Assembly: GCA_021404565.1 (NCBI GenBank)
Contig: JAAWWF010000004.1
Coordinates: 1 to 64,000, forward strand
From: Roseivirga sp.
Lineage (GTDB): Bacteria; Bacteroidota; Bacteroidia; Cytophagales; Cyclobacteriaceae
Direction of reading: 5' to 3'
Length of the DNA: 64,000 bases
The notes beneath the pieces were generated by a model. It ran no database searches and was not told the origin of the DNA. It was given only the letters and a program-made list of their open reading frames with translations. Positions 54,387 through 64,000 of this stretch are shown one piece after another; positions within the stretch are counted from its first letter, which is position 1; every line of letters starts with the position of its first letter. A program made the position numbers and the translations under genes.

Positions 54387-55826
54387 TCAATCCAGATAGG
54401 AGAGGAGCTCTTTGCTGACAAAATCAGGCAAGGTCTCAATGGCCGCCTTTGCGGCTCGTTTCTGTTCTGTTCGATTCTCTTCGCTTTGTTGGAAGTAGTT
54501 TAGTATCAGGTAGGTCATACACATACGATTATATAAATCGAGCTCCTTGTCTTCAATAGCTTCCAGAATTGAATTCACATAAGCTACAGGGTTTTGGGAT
54601 TCGACTATCGCCCTGGCAGTTCTCCTGTTGCTACCCTGATAGTGGTTTTCAGCCGGATGGTCAGTATGAAGGGTTGCTCCAAACAGAAGATCTCTTACCC
54701 CAATACCCAGACTCTCCAGTTCCTTTATGTAGGTAGACCTGCTTTCCCAAGCGTAACTTCCGTCAGACGCACGGCTAAAGTTGTCATTCATTAAGTCAAG
54801 GTGCGAACGCAGAAATATGCTCCAATCCGTAGTCTCTGCGGATAATCTGGCTATTTCCAGGGCATGAAGCCTTGGACGGTCATCCATACTACAGGTGCCA
54901 ACCACTATACGTGATCGTTTCAGTGCTAGCGCTCTTTCCTTCGAAAGATACTTCTCGGTGAGATACTCGAAATAGTCAGTAGAACCGCCATCTTGAAGAG
55001 ATTTCTCAGTGGTTTCCAAAAGCCGTTTCCTCAAATCTTGATCTGTTTCGAGTGACAAGTCGATATGATCAACAGCTTTTTTGTTGAAATCACTTACTGC
55101 ACTGTAATAGTCATCCAGGTTTTCAAAGTCAGCTTTCTTTGGTCCTTCACCCTTCAGGCGAAACTTGCGAATAAACTCAAGAGCGGCTGAATTTGGGTCC
55201 CAGTTGTACTGACTTTTGATCGCCTCGTCACTGTAAGTTTGGGTAGTTGTATCGATCATACAATCAGCATATCCAATCATGAGTGCATACTTTTGAGGAA
55301 GCCTTTGACTTTTAGCATCCTCGGTCAGATAGAAGGCTGTTAACTTGTCTTTGCTTAAGTCATATACCCATTGTCCTTTCGAAAGATCAATAAATCGGCC
55401 TCGATTTGTTGTGAACTGTTTGGCGTAGTGGCCACTTGGTGTTAGTGCCCGGTATTTGTCTTTTAATTCACCATCATTCTTATATCGAGTGAGTATCACG
55501 TAAAGATTTCTGGTCGTCTTAGCATTGGGGAATGAGCCAGCAATATCGCTGAAAGTAGCTCCCTTCTTGATTAACTCTAGTGCTTTTTCAGAATCTGTCT
55601 TAAGAGACAGAGTATGTATTATTGCCTGTGGCTGGCTCATATAAGTGGGCTCACTTTCACAACGTTGAAATTTAAGATTTAGAGAGTCGACTATAAATTG
55701 AAGCTTATTCATCGTAATCGCATCATAGACTAATCCATTTTGCTGCAATTTGAACTCCTGGGTGTGTAGACTGGTGTTCAATATGATAAGGAACAATATT
55801 GATAAGAAATGACGGTTGGTTTTCAT
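54387..55826 (-). CDS. Secreted hypothetical protein
   Basis: I do not recognise this 479-residue protein. Residues 1-22 are a signal peptide (HFLSILFLIILNTSLHTQ). The mature sequence is largely helical and charged with two cysteines in CSMDDRP and ADCMIDT. The C-terminal ~150 residues look repeat-like and helical (NSILEAIEDKELDLYNRMCM). No catalytic motif is evident. It is convergent with the S9 peptidase. Confidence 0.62.
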   Translation of the reverse strand: MKTNRHFLSILFLIILNTSLHTQEFKLQQNGLVYDAITMNKLQFIVDSLNLKFQRCESEPTYMSQPQAIIHTLSLKTDSEKALELIKKGATFSDIAGSFPNAKTTRNLYVILTRYKNDGELKDKYRALTPSGHYAKQFTTNRGRFIDLSKGQWVYDLSKDKLTAFYLTEDAKSQRLPQKYALMIGYADCMIDTTTQTYSDEAIKSQYNWDPNSAALEFIRKFRLKGEGPKKADFENLDDYYSAVSDFNKKAVDHIDLSLETDQDLRKRLLETTEKSLQDGGSTDYFEYLTEKYLSKERALALKRSRIVVGTCSMDDRPRLHALEIARLSAETTDWSIFLRSHLDLMNDNFSRASDGSYAWESRSTYIKELESLGIGVRDLLFGATLHTDHPAENHYQGSNRRTARAIVESQNPVAYVNSILEAIEDKELDLYNRMCMTYLILNYFQQSEENRTEQKRAAKAAIETLPDFVSKELLSYLD

Positions 55827-56231
55827 AGCTGCAATTGATGGGGTATTAATAACGTATAATCAATAATTTTATTCAAACTAGTTAATTAGTTATGGAGCTA
55901 AGATTAATATTTTTTGAAATTTTGACAAGGAGTTAGAACAGGGGGAAAGAGGTCAAGAGTCGTAACGATTCGCATATCATCTAACAATTGTTCCGATCCG
56001 AGTCGGCAACATTCTGTGGGCTTTGCGGATAATACGTCCTGAAGAATCCAATAAAATAACCCGAAATCAGCGTTTCGATTTGATGCTACAGGCCAGGACT
56101 AATATTGACTTGTGTGATCAGTTAACTACCTTATCTCTTTATTTAGCCTGAAATAGTGATGATTGACCATGGAATAAAAGGGACTCAGCAAAACAAGTTT
56201 GCACAATACGAGTCTATGAAGTAGATAGCAT
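55827..56231. other. Intergenic region with a possible gene scrap
   Basis: These 405 bases separate two divergent genes and begin AT-rich. On the minus strand 55977-56066 reads FRVILLDSSGRIIRKAHRML before PTRIGTIVR and a stop. It looks like the last strands of a beta-rich protein such as a secretion-sorting domain, but is too short to assign. No RNA gene or palindrome was found. Confidence 0.35.
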
Positions 56232-57428
56232 ATGATGAAATCCATTTCTTTGATCTTCCTGATTATCTCTACCTTTTGGTTCGCTGGAGACAGTCCTGTT
56301 TCTAAAGCAAAACCTTTTGTAAGGACAATTGACATCCGCATTGAGCAAAACCTTATGTTCACAGATGTGACGATTGATGGTGAGGTATACAACTTCTTGA
56401 TTGATACAGGCGCACCTTTTGTGCTCTCTCCCAAACTTGCCAAAAAGTTGGATTTCAGAACATCTCAGACCATGACTATGGGGTCGAGCAATGCAAAAAA
56501 GGGAAAGGCCCGTGTTGGTACAATGAAAAGAGACGTGGAGGTAGGAGGACTAAAGTTCAGCAATTTCAAAGCTACGGTGCTGGATTATAATTCAAATACC
56601 CAGGTGATTCGCTGTTTGGCCTTTGATGGTATCATTGGTGCCAATTTTATGAGCGGAGCGATCTGGCAGATTGATTATGATCGCAAGAAAATCACCATAA
56701 CCAATTCCCTTAAGCGGCTTTCGGGTATTGACTCGTCATGGAGTGTGAAAATGGAAACCAGGGGCTTTAACAAGAGCCCCTATATTCCTGTGAAGGTCAA
56801 CAGAGGTGAGGCTGGTCGTGTACTTTTTGATACCGGTTTTGCGGGCTTTTTTGATTTAACCTATAACAGTTATAACAAGGCCCTAAAGGCCGATAAGCTG
56901 GATGACAGAATCCGGATATTGGAGGGCAGAGGAACCATGAGTGAAGGGGCTTTTGGAGCACTGGATACCACAGGTTATTTCATGCAGGTTCCTCAGATCA
57001 TCATAGGCAGAGAAAAAGTGCAAAAACCTGAATTTAGAATGGCACATACCCGAAAAGCCAAGGTAGGAGCGGAGTATTTAAAGGGCAGGCTCGTTACGCT
57101 TGACTTTCCACGCAAGAGGTTCTATGTATCGGAAAAAGAAGAGAAATATTCTCCGATAAACAAGAAGAGCTTCCTGTTCGCGGCCACTCTGGATGATGGC
57201 ACTATGAAAGTATCTTCCGTTTATGGAAAACTACAGCAAAGTCAGGACTTGAAAATAGGAGATGAACTCCTGGCAATCAACGGACAACTACTCAGTGAAA
57301 TAGGAGAATGTGATGCCCTGATCTTTGTAAGGGAGCAACTTGCTCTTGACAAATCGCTTGAGATCAGTGCGAAAAGAGGAAGTCGTGAATTTAATTTATT
57401 AATTCATAAGTCGCTTATATTCAATTGA
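56232..57428 (+). CDS. Exported aspartyl protease with C-terminal PDZ domain
   Basis: This 398-residue protein has a signal-like N-terminus (KSISLIFLIISTFWFAGD). Two aspartyl-protease half-sites, D58 in FLIDTGAP and D200 in LFDTGFAG, occur in one chain as in the paralogue at 20815. A PDZ domain follows at ~305-390 (LKIGDELLAINGQLLSEIGE). PDZ may recruit C-terminal peptides to the protease. The substrate is unknown. Confidence 0.85.
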   Translation: MMKSISLIFLIISTFWFAGDSPVSKAKPFVRTIDIRIEQNLMFTDVTIDGEVYNFLIDTGAPFVLSPKLAKKLDFRTSQTMTMGSSNAKKGKARVGTMKRDVEVGGLKFSNFKATVLDYNSNTQVIRCLAFDGIIGANFMSGAIWQIDYDRKKITITNSLKRLSGIDSSWSVKMETRGFNKSPYIPVKVNRGEAGRVLFDTGFAGFFDLTYNSYNKALKADKLDDRIRILEGRGTMSEGAFGALDTTGYFMQVPQIIIGREKVQKPEFRMAHTRKAKVGAEYLKGRLVTLDFPRKRFYVSEKEEKYSPINKKSFLFAATLDDGTMKVSSVYGKLQQSQDLKIGDELLAINGQLLSEIGECDALIFVREQLALDKSLEISAKRGSREFNLLIHKSLIFN

Positions 57429-57535
57429 TTATTGAGTGCTTCTCCAGGTTTTTTGACCTTGTGGCTTTAGGCTGATCCGATTTTTGGCACACTTTTGGGA
57501 ATAGTACAGTCAACAACAACCAAAAGGAGGTCATC

Positions 57536-57946
57536 ATGAAAAAAGCTTTACTCGGAATATCTTTCCTCATATTAATATCGAGTTGTGATTACACAATCAT
57601 CGAGGAAATTTACGATCCAAGGGATCAGTTTACCGGTCGGTTTGATACCGAAGAATACAGTGAAACACTGGACACATATACTTACTTTGATGTAAACATC
57701 TTTAAGGATGCCGACCCATATAGTAATGTGATCTATATCAGAAATTTCTATGGTGCCAACATAGAAGTGTACGCTGAGGTAAGCGGAAATAAACTGGTAA
57801 TGCCAAGACAGAGAGTCGGCTATTACCTCATAGAAGGAATTGGTAGCATAGACTATGGAGAAATAGTGATGAGCTACACGGTAGAAGATACAGATCCAAG
57901 GAGTCGTTTTGTAGATTACTGCAGCTCGGTTGCTTTAAGAAGATAA
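57536..57946 (+). CDS. Small lipoprotein, unknown family
   Basis: This 136-residue protein begins MKKALLGISFLILISSC, with lipobox ISSC at residues 14-17. The mature part is rich in Tyr and acidic residues (EEIYDPRDQFTGRFDTEEYS) and predicted beta-rich. It is preceded by an unusually strong ribosome site for Bacteroidota, AAAGGAGG seven bases before the ATG. A terminator follows at 57970. Confidence 0.75.
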   Translation: MKKALLGISFLILISSCDYTIIEEIYDPRDQFTGRFDTEEYSETLDTYTYFDVNIFKDADPYSNVIYIRNFYGANIEVYAEVSGNKLVMPRQRVGYYLIEGIGSIDYGEIVMSYTVEDTDPRSRFVDYCSSVALRR

Positions 57947-57969
57947 ATTGTTGTTTTGAGTTTTGAGTT

Positions 57970-58006
57970 GAGGGGCCAGCTGGAGAGCGGGCCCCTCTTT
58001 GTTTTT
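57970..58006 (+). terminator. Rho-independent terminator after the lipoprotein gene
   Basis: gaggggcc (57970-57977) and ggcccctc (57990-57997) form a perfect 8-bp stem, followed by tttgttttt. Confidence 0.82.
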
Positions 58007-58011
58007 AGCAG

Positions 58012-58128
58012 TCAGGATTTTCCCAGCTCTTGTCCGAAACGAATCATATTGCCATCGATGTCCAGAATAATAAACTACCCCATGCCCCGGGCTGGTCGGC
58101 AAGCTTGCTATTCGGGTGGATATACGTG
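58012..58128 (-). pseudogene. C-terminal remnant of a glyoxalase/VOC-family gene
   Basis: Minus-strand translation gives YIHPNSKLADQP, then GAWG, then after a frame break FIILDIDGNMIRFGQELGKS and a stop. This is the typical end of glyoxalase/bleomycin-resistance (VOC) proteins, where D-P/I-D-G-N and F-G-Q are conserved. Bases appear missing between W-G and F-I-I. The 5' two-thirds of the gene is absent, replaced by the thioesterase gene end. Confidence 0.65.
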
Positions 58129-58131
58129 ATT

Positions 58132-58536
58132 TCAGGAGAAGGCTTCGATAATCTCTTCAGCTACCCTCAGCGGTCTGTGTGTTTTACCATCCAGAAAACA
58201 CCACCAGGTGCTGGCCTGGCAAAGTAACTTCTCAGTGTCTCCATGAAAGATTCTTACCAGTCTCTGGCTTTTGGGGCCTGAATTATCATTTACATGCGTT
58301 CTGATTACCACCTTGTCACCCAGCAGGGCTGGTTTCTTGTATTCGATAAAATGGTTAATCACCACCCATGCATATTGATCGAGCCACTCAGGAGCAGCCA
58401 CCTTGCGCCAGTGAGCTTCGGCCACATCCTGTACCCACTGCAGGTATCGCACATTGTTGACGTGATTCATCGCATCCAGGTCATCTTTACCCACAGTCAG
58501 GGTCATTTCGAATACTTGAGGATTGTCTTGTGGCAT
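58132..58536 (-). CDS. Acyl-CoA thioesterase, hotdog fold (4HBT)
   Basis: This 134-residue hotdog-fold protein carries the YbgC/FadM-like block KDDLDAMNHVNNVRYLQWVQ, where D and N sit at the thioester site. The EYKKPALLGDKVVIRTHV strand follows. It probably hydrolyses acyl-CoA or hydroxybenzoyl-CoA thioesters. It is divergent from the haloalkane dehalogenase. Confidence 0.87.
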   Translation of the reverse strand: MPQDNPQVFEMTLTVGKDDLDAMNHVNNVRYLQWVQDVAEAHWRKVAAPEWLDQYAWVVINHFIEYKKPALLGDKVVIRTHVNDNSGPKSQRLVRIFHGDTEKLLCQASTWWCFLDGKTHRPLRVAEEIIEAFS

Positions 58537-58591
58537 AGTTCAGGAAAGATAGGGATTTGTTAGATTTATAGAGATACCAAAAAACCAGACG

Positions 58592-59494
58592 ATGGCTATT
58601 CCTTTTGTGAGAACCCCCGATGAACGTTTCAATAACCTTCCTGACTATCCCTTTGCTCCACATTATCTGGATGTCGAAGGTCTGAGAATGCACTATGTAG
58701 ATGAAGCAGGAAGTACAGGAGAGACGGTGCTAATGCTTCATGGTGAGCCTTCCTGGTCTTATCTGTACAGGACAATGATTCCGGGTATCAATGCGGCAGG
58801 TCACCGTTGTGTCGCCCCTGATCTGATCGGTTTTGGCAAGTCAGATAAACCAACCGACAGAAATGACTATTCTTATCAGACGCATTTGAATTGGCTTTCG
58901 GATTTCATTGAACAACTGGATCTGACAAACGTCACCCTCTTTTGTCAGGACTGGGGTGGCTTGTTGGGACTCAAATTACTTACGGATATGCCTGAGCGCT
59001 TTGTGAGGGTAGTAGCTGCCAACACTTTTCTGCCTACAGGAGATACTCCTGCCAATGATTCGTTCAATGAGTGGAAGCAGTTTAGTCAGCACAGCCCTAA
59101 GTTCAATATAGGTAAGGTGATAGACATGGCTACTGTGGCGCCTGTGTCTGAGGAGGTAATGGCTGCTTACAATGCACCATTTCCCGATGAGTCCTATAAA
59201 GCCGGTGCTAGGCAGTTTCCTTCACTGGTGCCAGTAACCCCGGATGATCCGGCAGCACAGCCCAACCGTGAAGCCTGGGGTATTTTACAGCAATTTGATA
59301 AGCCATTTCTTACAGCCTTCAGTGATAAGGACCCGATTATGTCGGGGCTTGACGGGATTTTCCAAAGCATGATACCCGGTGCCAAAGATCAAGCCCATAC
59401 TACCATAGTCAATGCAGGACATTTCCTTCAGGAAGAAAAAGGAGAGGAGCTGGCCCTCGTAGTGAATGAATTCATTACCGCGAACCCGGTTTAA
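58592..59494 (+). CDS. Haloalkane dehalogenase-like alpha/beta hydrolase
   Basis: This 300-residue protein matches haloalkane dehalogenases (DhlA/DhmA type). The nucleophile is D120 in LFCQDWGG with W121 as halide-stabilising residue. HGEPSW (50-55) forms the oxyanion loop, with PDLIGFGKSDKP following and a late histidine in NAGHFLQEEKGEEL. It may hydrolyse halogenated alkanes or related esters. Cytoplasmic. Confidence 0.88.
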   Translation: MAIPFVRTPDERFNNLPDYPFAPHYLDVEGLRMHYVDEAGSTGETVLMLHGEPSWSYLYRTMIPGINAAGHRCVAPDLIGFGKSDKPTDRNDYSYQTHLNWLSDFIEQLDLTNVTLFCQDWGGLLGLKLLTDMPERFVRVVAANTFLPTGDTPANDSFNEWKQFSQHSPKFNIGKVIDMATVAPVSEEVMAAYNAPFPDESYKAGARQFPSLVPVTPDDPAAQPNREAWGILQQFDKPFLTAFSDKDPIMSGLDGIFQSMIPGAKDQAHTTIVNAGHFLQEEKGEELALVVNEFITANPV

Positions 59495-59496
59495 GG

Positions 59497-60840
59497 TTAT
59501 TCCTTGATAAACTTATGACTGCCACCTCCTTGTTTAAGCTCAAAGGTTGTATAATCTACCTTTTTACCATCCTTCGCAAAGATCATAACAATGCCTGCCG
59601 GGTCGAAACGAAATTCGGAGTTTGAGTAGGGGGTGAGTACAAAGGCTCCCTGGCCGGTGGCCTGTGCAGTGAGTTGGCCATTGCTCAACTTGACAGTAAT
59701 TTTCAACGGGAAGCCCTGAGAAGCAAAGACACCTTCATATTTGAGCATCTCTTTTTCAGAGAGCTCTATGCTCTTTTTGTCAAAATCAGGAATATCGAAA
59801 GGCATGCCGAAATAAATGCTAAGTACCCCGATCATAATATCGTTCATTTTGTAATTCATGCCGTTCGAAGTGACAGCGATAGCCAGTCCATCGGACCCAA
59901 AATAGCCCGAATTGCTGACAAAGCCATCAATACCACCAGAGTGTCCATAGGCTGATTTACCATTAAATGGAAACTGGAACAAACCACGACCGTAGCCCTG
60001 ATTGATTTCCTTCATTTTGGCCAGAGATTCTGTAGAGATCAGTTTATCGGTAAAAAGAGCAGTAAGAAACCTGCCAATCTCAGTTGGAGTAGAGATAATC
60101 GCCCCTGCTGCATGGGGAATACTCATATCGGTAACGGTTGCGGTAGACCACCCTCCCATATTGTGCTTGTAAGAACGTGCCTGATTCTGAACAATATCGA
60201 TAGAACCTCCATAAGCTGTTCTTTGAAGCTTCAGCTTTCCGACTATGCGTTTTTGAAGCTGACTGGAGTAGCTGTCTTTTGTAATATCTTCAATGATAAA
60301 ACCAAGTAATACAAAGGCGCTGTTTGAATAATCTGCTCGACTGCCTGGTTCAAAATCACTTCCCATACCTTCAATGAGGCTTACCATTTCAGCTTTGCTT
60401 TTTGGCTCGGTCATGTACTGCAGGTACTCGGGATCGTTCGTGAAGTTGTGTATGCCGCTCCTGTGGCTGAGCAGCATAGAGATATCAATCTTGTCCGCAT
60501 TCTTTACCTTCGGGTAGTAAGTTGAAAGCCTGGTGTCCAGACTAAGCTTACCCTCATCAATCAGCTGAAAGATTATCGTAGAGGTAAAAACCTTGGTGAT
60601 CGACCCTATGCGATACTGGGTGTCTTTATCTGCTTTCTGCTCGCCTTCGGTAGCCGCATAGCCTATGGCCTTTTGGTAAACAGGCGCTCCATCTTTTAAC
60701 AAGGCCAGGCTGAGCATGGCTTTATCATGACTTTCAAGGTTTTCGAGATATGCATCCAACTTGGCTTTGTCAAAGCTTTGTGCTGAAAGCGAAAAGACCG
60801 ATACAGAGAGGATTATGCTGAAGAGCTTTTTCATGACCAA
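59497..60840 (-). CDS. Exported serine hydrolase, class C beta-lactamase family
   Basis: This 447-residue protein has a signal peptide (KKLFSIILSVSVFSLSAQ). The active-site S80-I-T-K83 occurs in RIGSITKVF and the Tyr-Asn pair in DYSNSAF. An HSGGIDGF motif serves as the KTG counterpart. A C-terminal beta domain (~350-447) follows. Such proteins are usually peptidases or esterases acting on cell-wall or other peptides rather than resistance enzymes. Confidence 0.88.
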   Translation of the reverse strand: MVMKKLFSIILSVSVFSLSAQSFDKAKLDAYLENLESHDKAMLSLALLKDGAPVYQKAIGYAATEGEQKADKDTQYRIGSITKVFTSTIIFQLIDEGKLSLDTRLSTYYPKVKNADKIDISMLLSHRSGIHNFTNDPEYLQYMTEPKSKAEMVSLIEGMGSDFEPGSRADYSNSAFVLLGFIIEDITKDSYSSQLQKRIVGKLKLQRTAYGGSIDIVQNQARSYKHNMGGWSTATVTDMSIPHAAGAIISTPTEIGRFLTALFTDKLISTESLAKMKEINQGYGRGLFQFPFNGKSAYGHSGGIDGFVSNSGYFGSDGLAIAVTSNGMNYKMNDIMIGVLSIYFGMPFDIPDFDKKSIELSEKEMLKYEGVFASQGFPLKITVKLSNGQLTAQATGQGAFVLTPYSNSEFRFDPAGIVMIFAKDGKKVDYTTFELKQGGGSHKFIKE

Positions 60841-60902
60841 TGGGGATTGAGTTTATACTTCAATTTAGCAAAGGGATAGGAGAGTGCCTGTCTAAAATGA
60901 TA

Positions 60903-60934
60903 AAAGGCTTCACTCAGTTCTGAATGAAGCCTTT
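60903..60934 (-). terminator. Terminator hairpin after the gamma-glutamyltransferase gene
   Basis: aaaggcttca (60903-60912) and tgaagccttt (60925-60934) form a perfect 10-bp stem around a 12-base loop. It lies 26 bases beyond the stop of the minus-strand gene at 60960, and on the minus strand it runs into tatcatttta. Confidence 0.7.
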
Positions 60935-60959
60935 ATTGTTTGAAAATTTTTGATTGGTT

Positions 60960-62666
60960 CTAGAAACCGCTGGCGGTATCATCACCCCTTGGGTCGGCTC
61001 CGCCTTCCAGTCTGCCATCAGGCATTACCAAAATAGCATCTACACGGCCTATACCCCCTCTGGATGTGAATTTATGGCCCATTGCCTCCAGGTTAGCGAT
61101 AAGTGTGCTATCTGCTCCGGCCTTTTCAAAGGCAACAATATCCGGCAACCACTGGTGATGAAATCTTGGTGCGGATACTGCTTCCTGCATTCCCATCTCA
61201 AAGTCAATCACATTAATAATGGTCTGGAAAACCGAAGTGATAATGGTAGAGCCACCAGGAGTACCCACTACCATAAACAGCTTTCCGTCTTTGGCTACTA
61301 TCGAAGGAGTCATAGAACTGAGCATACGCTTGCCTGGTTGAATAGAGTTGGCTTCACCGCCCACCAGGCCGTACATGTTAGGTGTACCCGGTTTCACACT
61401 AAAGTCATCCATTTCGTTGTTCAGGAGAAAGCCAGCCTTGGCTACAAATACTTTTGAGCCCATGCCACCATTGAGGGTAGTGGTAACAGATACGGCATTT
61501 CCATCTCCATCTACTACTGATAGGTGAGTCGTTTCTTCACTCTCACCGGGAGCAGGAGCACCAGCACTTACATCAGCACTCAGACTCGCTTTATTAGGAT
61601 CAAAATCGGTCATACGATCTGCCTGATAGCTCTTTTTTAACATGCCATCTCTGGGAACATCGTAAAAATCAGGATCGCCCAGGTGAGCCGCTCTATCGGC
61701 ATATGCTCTGCGTTCTGCCTCTACAATCAGGTGAACGGCTTGCTCGCTATGAAAACCCCAGCTGTTCAGGTCGTGAGGCTCTACAGATTGTAAGAGCTGA
61801 GCCAGGGCAATGCCACCGCTGGACGGAGGAGGCATGGAAGTAACTTCATAGCCACGATAATTGGTTTGCACAGGTTTGCGCCATACAGCTTCATATTTCT
61901 CCAGATCCTCCAGAGAAATCAGTCCGCCACCACGCTTCATTTCTTCAACAATCAGTTTCGCAGTTTCCCCTTTATAGAATCCGTCACGGCCGTTGTCACG
62001 GATACGCTCCAGAGTTCGGGCCTGATCAGAGTTCCTCACTGTATCGCCTTCTTGCCATTTAGTGTCTTCAGGAGCCAGAAAGAAGTCAGGAGCTACCGTA
62101 TTGTATTTGATAAAGTTGGTGCGGTTACCATTGAGCTTACCGGCTTCTTTTACCGTAAGCCTCCAGCCATTGGCCGCAATATCTATAGCAGGTTGCACCA
62201 GATCGGCCCAGGCCAGCTTGCCAAATTTCTTGTGAGCGGCCTCAAAACCTGCTACGGAGCCGGGTACGCCTGCAGCAAGGTGTCCACGGGTGCTGAGGCC
62301 TCTTATCGCATTGCCATCCTCGTCCAGGTACATATCTCTGCCCCCGGCCATTGGCGCCTTCTCTCTGTAGTCCAGGGTAGCCACTTCTCCATCGGCCATA
62401 CGAGCGACCATAAAGCCACCACCGCCAATGTTACCTGCACCGGGATATACTACCGCCAGAGCGAACTGAACAGCGATGGCTGCATCTACCGCATTGCCTC
62501 CCTTTTGGAGAATTTGTTTACCTACCTCTGAGGCCAGGGGATGGGCAGATACCACCATGGCCTGTTCGGTTACGAGACCTCTTTCTATGACCCTTGCCGG
62601 TTGCTTGGGGGTGCTTTGACAGGCGACAAGCCCAAGGACAAGCAATGCACTGATTAATCTTTTCAT
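60960..62666 (-). CDS. ggt: Gamma-glutamyltransferase (lipoprotein form)
   Basis: This 568-residue proenzyme should self-cleave before the catalytic T379 in [15 protein letters not shown], giving large and small subunits. It hydrolyses or transfers gamma-glutamyl groups of glutathione. The N-terminus has lipobox LVAC in [10 protein letters not shown], so it is probably anchored rather than soluble periplasmic. GGGGF-like glycines ([11 protein letters not shown]) and [13 protein letters not shown] match the family. It lies downstream of an S9 peptidase on the same strand, 32 bases apart. Confidence 0.93.
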   Translation of the reverse strand: MKRLISALLVLGLVACQSTPKQPARVIERGLVTEQAMVVSAHPLASEVGKQILQKGGNAVDAAIAVQFALAVVYPGAGNIGGGGFMVARMADGEVATLDYREKAPMAGGRDMYLDEDGNAIRGLSTRGHLAAGVPGSVAGFEAAHKKFGKLAWADLVQPAIDIAANGWRLTVKEAGKLNGNRTNFIKYNTVAPDFFLAPEDTKWQEGDTVRNSDQARTLERIRDNGRDGFYKGETAKLIVEEMKRGGGLISLEDLEKYEAVWRKPVQTNYRGYEVTSMPPPSSGGIALAQLLQSVEPHDLNSWGFHSEQAVHLIVEAERRAYADRAAHLGDPDFYDVPRDGMLKKSYQADRMTDFDPNKASLSADVSAGAPAPGESEETTHLSVVDGDGNAVSVTTTLNGGMGSKVFVAKAGFLLNNEMDDFSVKPGTPNMYGLVGGEANSIQPGKRMLSSMTPSIVAKDGKLFMVVGTPGGSTIITSVFQTIINVIDFEMGMQEAVSAPRFHHQWLPDIVAFEKAGADSTLIANLEAMGHKFTSRGGIGRVDAILVMPDGRLEGGADPRGDDTASGF

Positions 62667-62698
62667 CTTCTTAGTTTAAGGTTGGTGTGGTCAGCAGC

Positions 62699-64000
62699 TT
62701 ATTGCTTTCCGATTGTATTTTCAAATAACTTCAGGATGCGTTTATACTCATCGGTCCAGCTCGAAGGAGTTGTGAAGCCATGCCGTTCCATTGGATAAAC
62801 CGCCATCTCCCAGTTGTCTTTGCCCAATTCAATCAGGCGCTGCGACAGTCTAACCACATCCTGGAAATGTACATTATCGTCTATCATGCCATGGGCTATC
62901 AGTAAATTTCCCTGCAGGCCTTCAGCAAAATAAATGGGTGAGCTTTGTTTGTAAGCTTTAGGGTCTTCTACCGGAGTATTCAGAATATTTGAGGTATACC
63001 CGTGGTTATAGTGCGCCCAATCAGTGACTGACCTTAAGGCAGCACCGGCAGCGATCACATCAGGGTGTTTAAACATAGCAAACAGGGTGATAAATCCACC
63101 ATAGGAGCCTCCGTACATACCAATGCGTTTAGGGTCAATATTATGACTCTCTACCAGGTATTTGGCTCCATCAATGTTATCAGAAAGATCCTTGCCTCCC
63201 ATATGACGATAGATTCCTGTTCTCCAGTCGCGGCCATAACCTGCACTCGCACGATAGTCGATATCCAGTACAGTATAGCCTTTGGCCATCAGCAGGTTAT
63301 TGAACATATATTCTCTGAAGTAGCTGCTCCACCAGCTGTGTACATTTTGCAGGTATCCTGCTCCATGCACAAAGATGACAGCCGCTCCGTTTGGTTTTTC
63401 TGGCTTATAAAATCTGGCATGTACATTGGCACCATCTTCGGCTTTGAAAGTGACTAATTCCGGCTCGTGCCAATCGTATCTTTTAAATTCAGTCTTAGTA
63501 CTGGTAGTCAACTGTTTTGCGACTGCTCCGGCTTTATTGGCCTGTACATAAAGTTCCCATGGCTTGTTAGAGTAGGAGTAGCGGATGGCCAGGTTTTTCT
63601 CATCCGGAGAAAGCGTAACCTCATTGTTTCCGTCCATGGTGGTAAGCTGAGTAGTTTTACCACCTTTAGCTGACATGGAATAGAAATGCCTGATTCCCGG
63701 ATGCTTCATATTGGCCGTGAAGTACCACTTTTTACCGTCTTTAGAGAGTGAAGGACTATATACCTCGTACTTTCCTTTGGTCAGTTGCTTCGTAACTCCA
63801 TTGCTGAGGTTGTGGGTGTAAAGGTGCGAATAGCCTGTTTTTTCAGACTGGTAGTAAATGGTTTTTCCATCAGGCATAAAACCCATGGTGCCAGAAAAGT
63901 ACTCTTGCCCAATCCCCGGTCCGGCTATCCAGGCCTCATCTCTTTGTCTGTCAATGGGTATGAGGTCTCCTGATTCAGGTAAAAGCCTCATGATCCAGCG
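62699..64000 (-). CDS. S9 family peptidase (5' end beyond the window)
   Basis: At least 433 codons are visible; the frame is open to the window edge, and the ATG at 63991 is internal. TolB/PD40-like propeller repeats ([34 protein letters not shown]) precede the alpha/beta-hydrolase domain from ~190. The nucleophile lies in GGSYGGF, with [11 protein letters not shown] (Asp region) and ERHGF (His). The protein was probably secreted and co-transcribed with ggt, as both act on peptides. Confidence 0.88.
   Translation of the reverse strand, partial: RWIMRLLPESGDLIPIDRQRDEAWIAGPGIGQEYFSGTMGFMPDGKTIYYQSEKTGYSHLYTHNLSNGVTKQLTKGKYEVYSPSLSKDGKKWYFTANMKHPGIRHFYSMSAKGGKTTQLTTMDGNNEVTLSPDEKNLAIRYSYSNKPWELYVQANKAGAVAKQLTTSTKTEFKRYDWHEPELVTFKAEDGANVHARFYKPEKPNGAAVIFVHGAGYLQNVHSWWSSYFREYMFNNLLMAKGYTVLDIDYRASAGYGRDWRTGIYRHMGGKDLSDNIDGAKYLVESHNIDPKRIGMYGGSYGGFITLFAMFKHPDVIAAGAALRSVTDWAHYNHGYTSNILNTPVEDPKAYKQSSPIYFAEGLQGNLLIAHGMIDDNVHFQDVVRLSQRLIELGKDNWEMAVYPMERHGFTTPSSWTDEYKRILKLFENTIGKQ

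Noticed and set aside
55977-56066. T9SS sorting domain gene
   Set aside because: The similarity is only about 29 residues long and closed by stops; it is left as a scrap.
1-64000. tRNA, rRNA and CRISPR arrays
   Set aside because: No cloverleaf, rRNA-like block or regularly spaced direct repeats were found by reading; repeats seen are isolated palindromes.

Overview
This window is chromosomal DNA of a Bacteroidota member, most likely of the order Cytophagales (Fulvivirga/Roseivirga-like; this is inference). The support is the gene repertoire: TlpA thioredoxins with DUF4369-like N-termini, PadR-linked FtsX/MacB permeases, DUF2007 and GPP34 proteins, many S9 peptidases and Bacteroidota lipoproteins, few Shine-Dalgarno sequences, and a TTG / TAnnTTTG-type promoter. 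No rRNA, tRNA, CRISPR array, phage or intact transposase gene was seen.

Layout. (1) 1-5251: the threonine cluster thrA (aspartokinase-homoserine dehydrogenase), thrB and thrC. (2) 5284-9400: an accessory island just downstream of thrC. It holds an AT-rich two-gene HNH nuclease plus AAA-ATPase cassette resembling Septu (PtuAB) anti-phage systems. Beyond it lie a second short copy of the thrC stop-codon region, a roughly 480-bp frameshifted copy of the thrC 3' end, REP-like palindromes and an orphan colicin-type immunity gene. (3) 9385-20700: mostly minus-strand single genes, including an ankyrin/PD40 protein, SRPBCC, HNH, DinB and TenA-like proteins, a Crp-type regulator next to a TlpA oxidoreductase, a SnoaL-like protein, DUF2007-TPR, a zinc-ribbon protein and a membrane-anchored winged helix. 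Several gene remnants lie here. (4) 20815-34439: an aspartyl protease, a lipoprotein with HEGRH, an esterase, a DEAD-box helicase, aquaporin, a PadR/permease pair, a GH20 hexosaminidase, a racemase-family protein and YqjF. (5) 34573-37598: GPP34, ParDE and a large helical protein. (6) 37771-42100: the complete leucine operon leuACDB with a terminator. (7) 42173-45832: a second permease/PadR pair and a membrane-cytochrome c protein. (8) 46163-64000: a secreted HIT protein, AraC and two-component regulators, YebC, two S9 peptidases, an aspartyl protease with PDZ, haloalkane dehalogenase, a serine hydrolase and gamma-glutamyltransferase.

The two amino-acid pathways are housekeeping. The most notable part is the stretch downstream of thrC, where foreign-looking defence genes sit between an intact conserved gene and degraded copies of that gene's own 3' end. 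A smaller case of the same geometry occurs at 11318-12264, where a 169-residue secreted protein sits between an HNH gene and a remnant of its 3' end. This suggests cargo acquisition linked to 3'-end duplication of a neighbouring gene. Several otherwise intact frames are broken by a single stop (14529, 32726) or survive only as C-terminal scraps.
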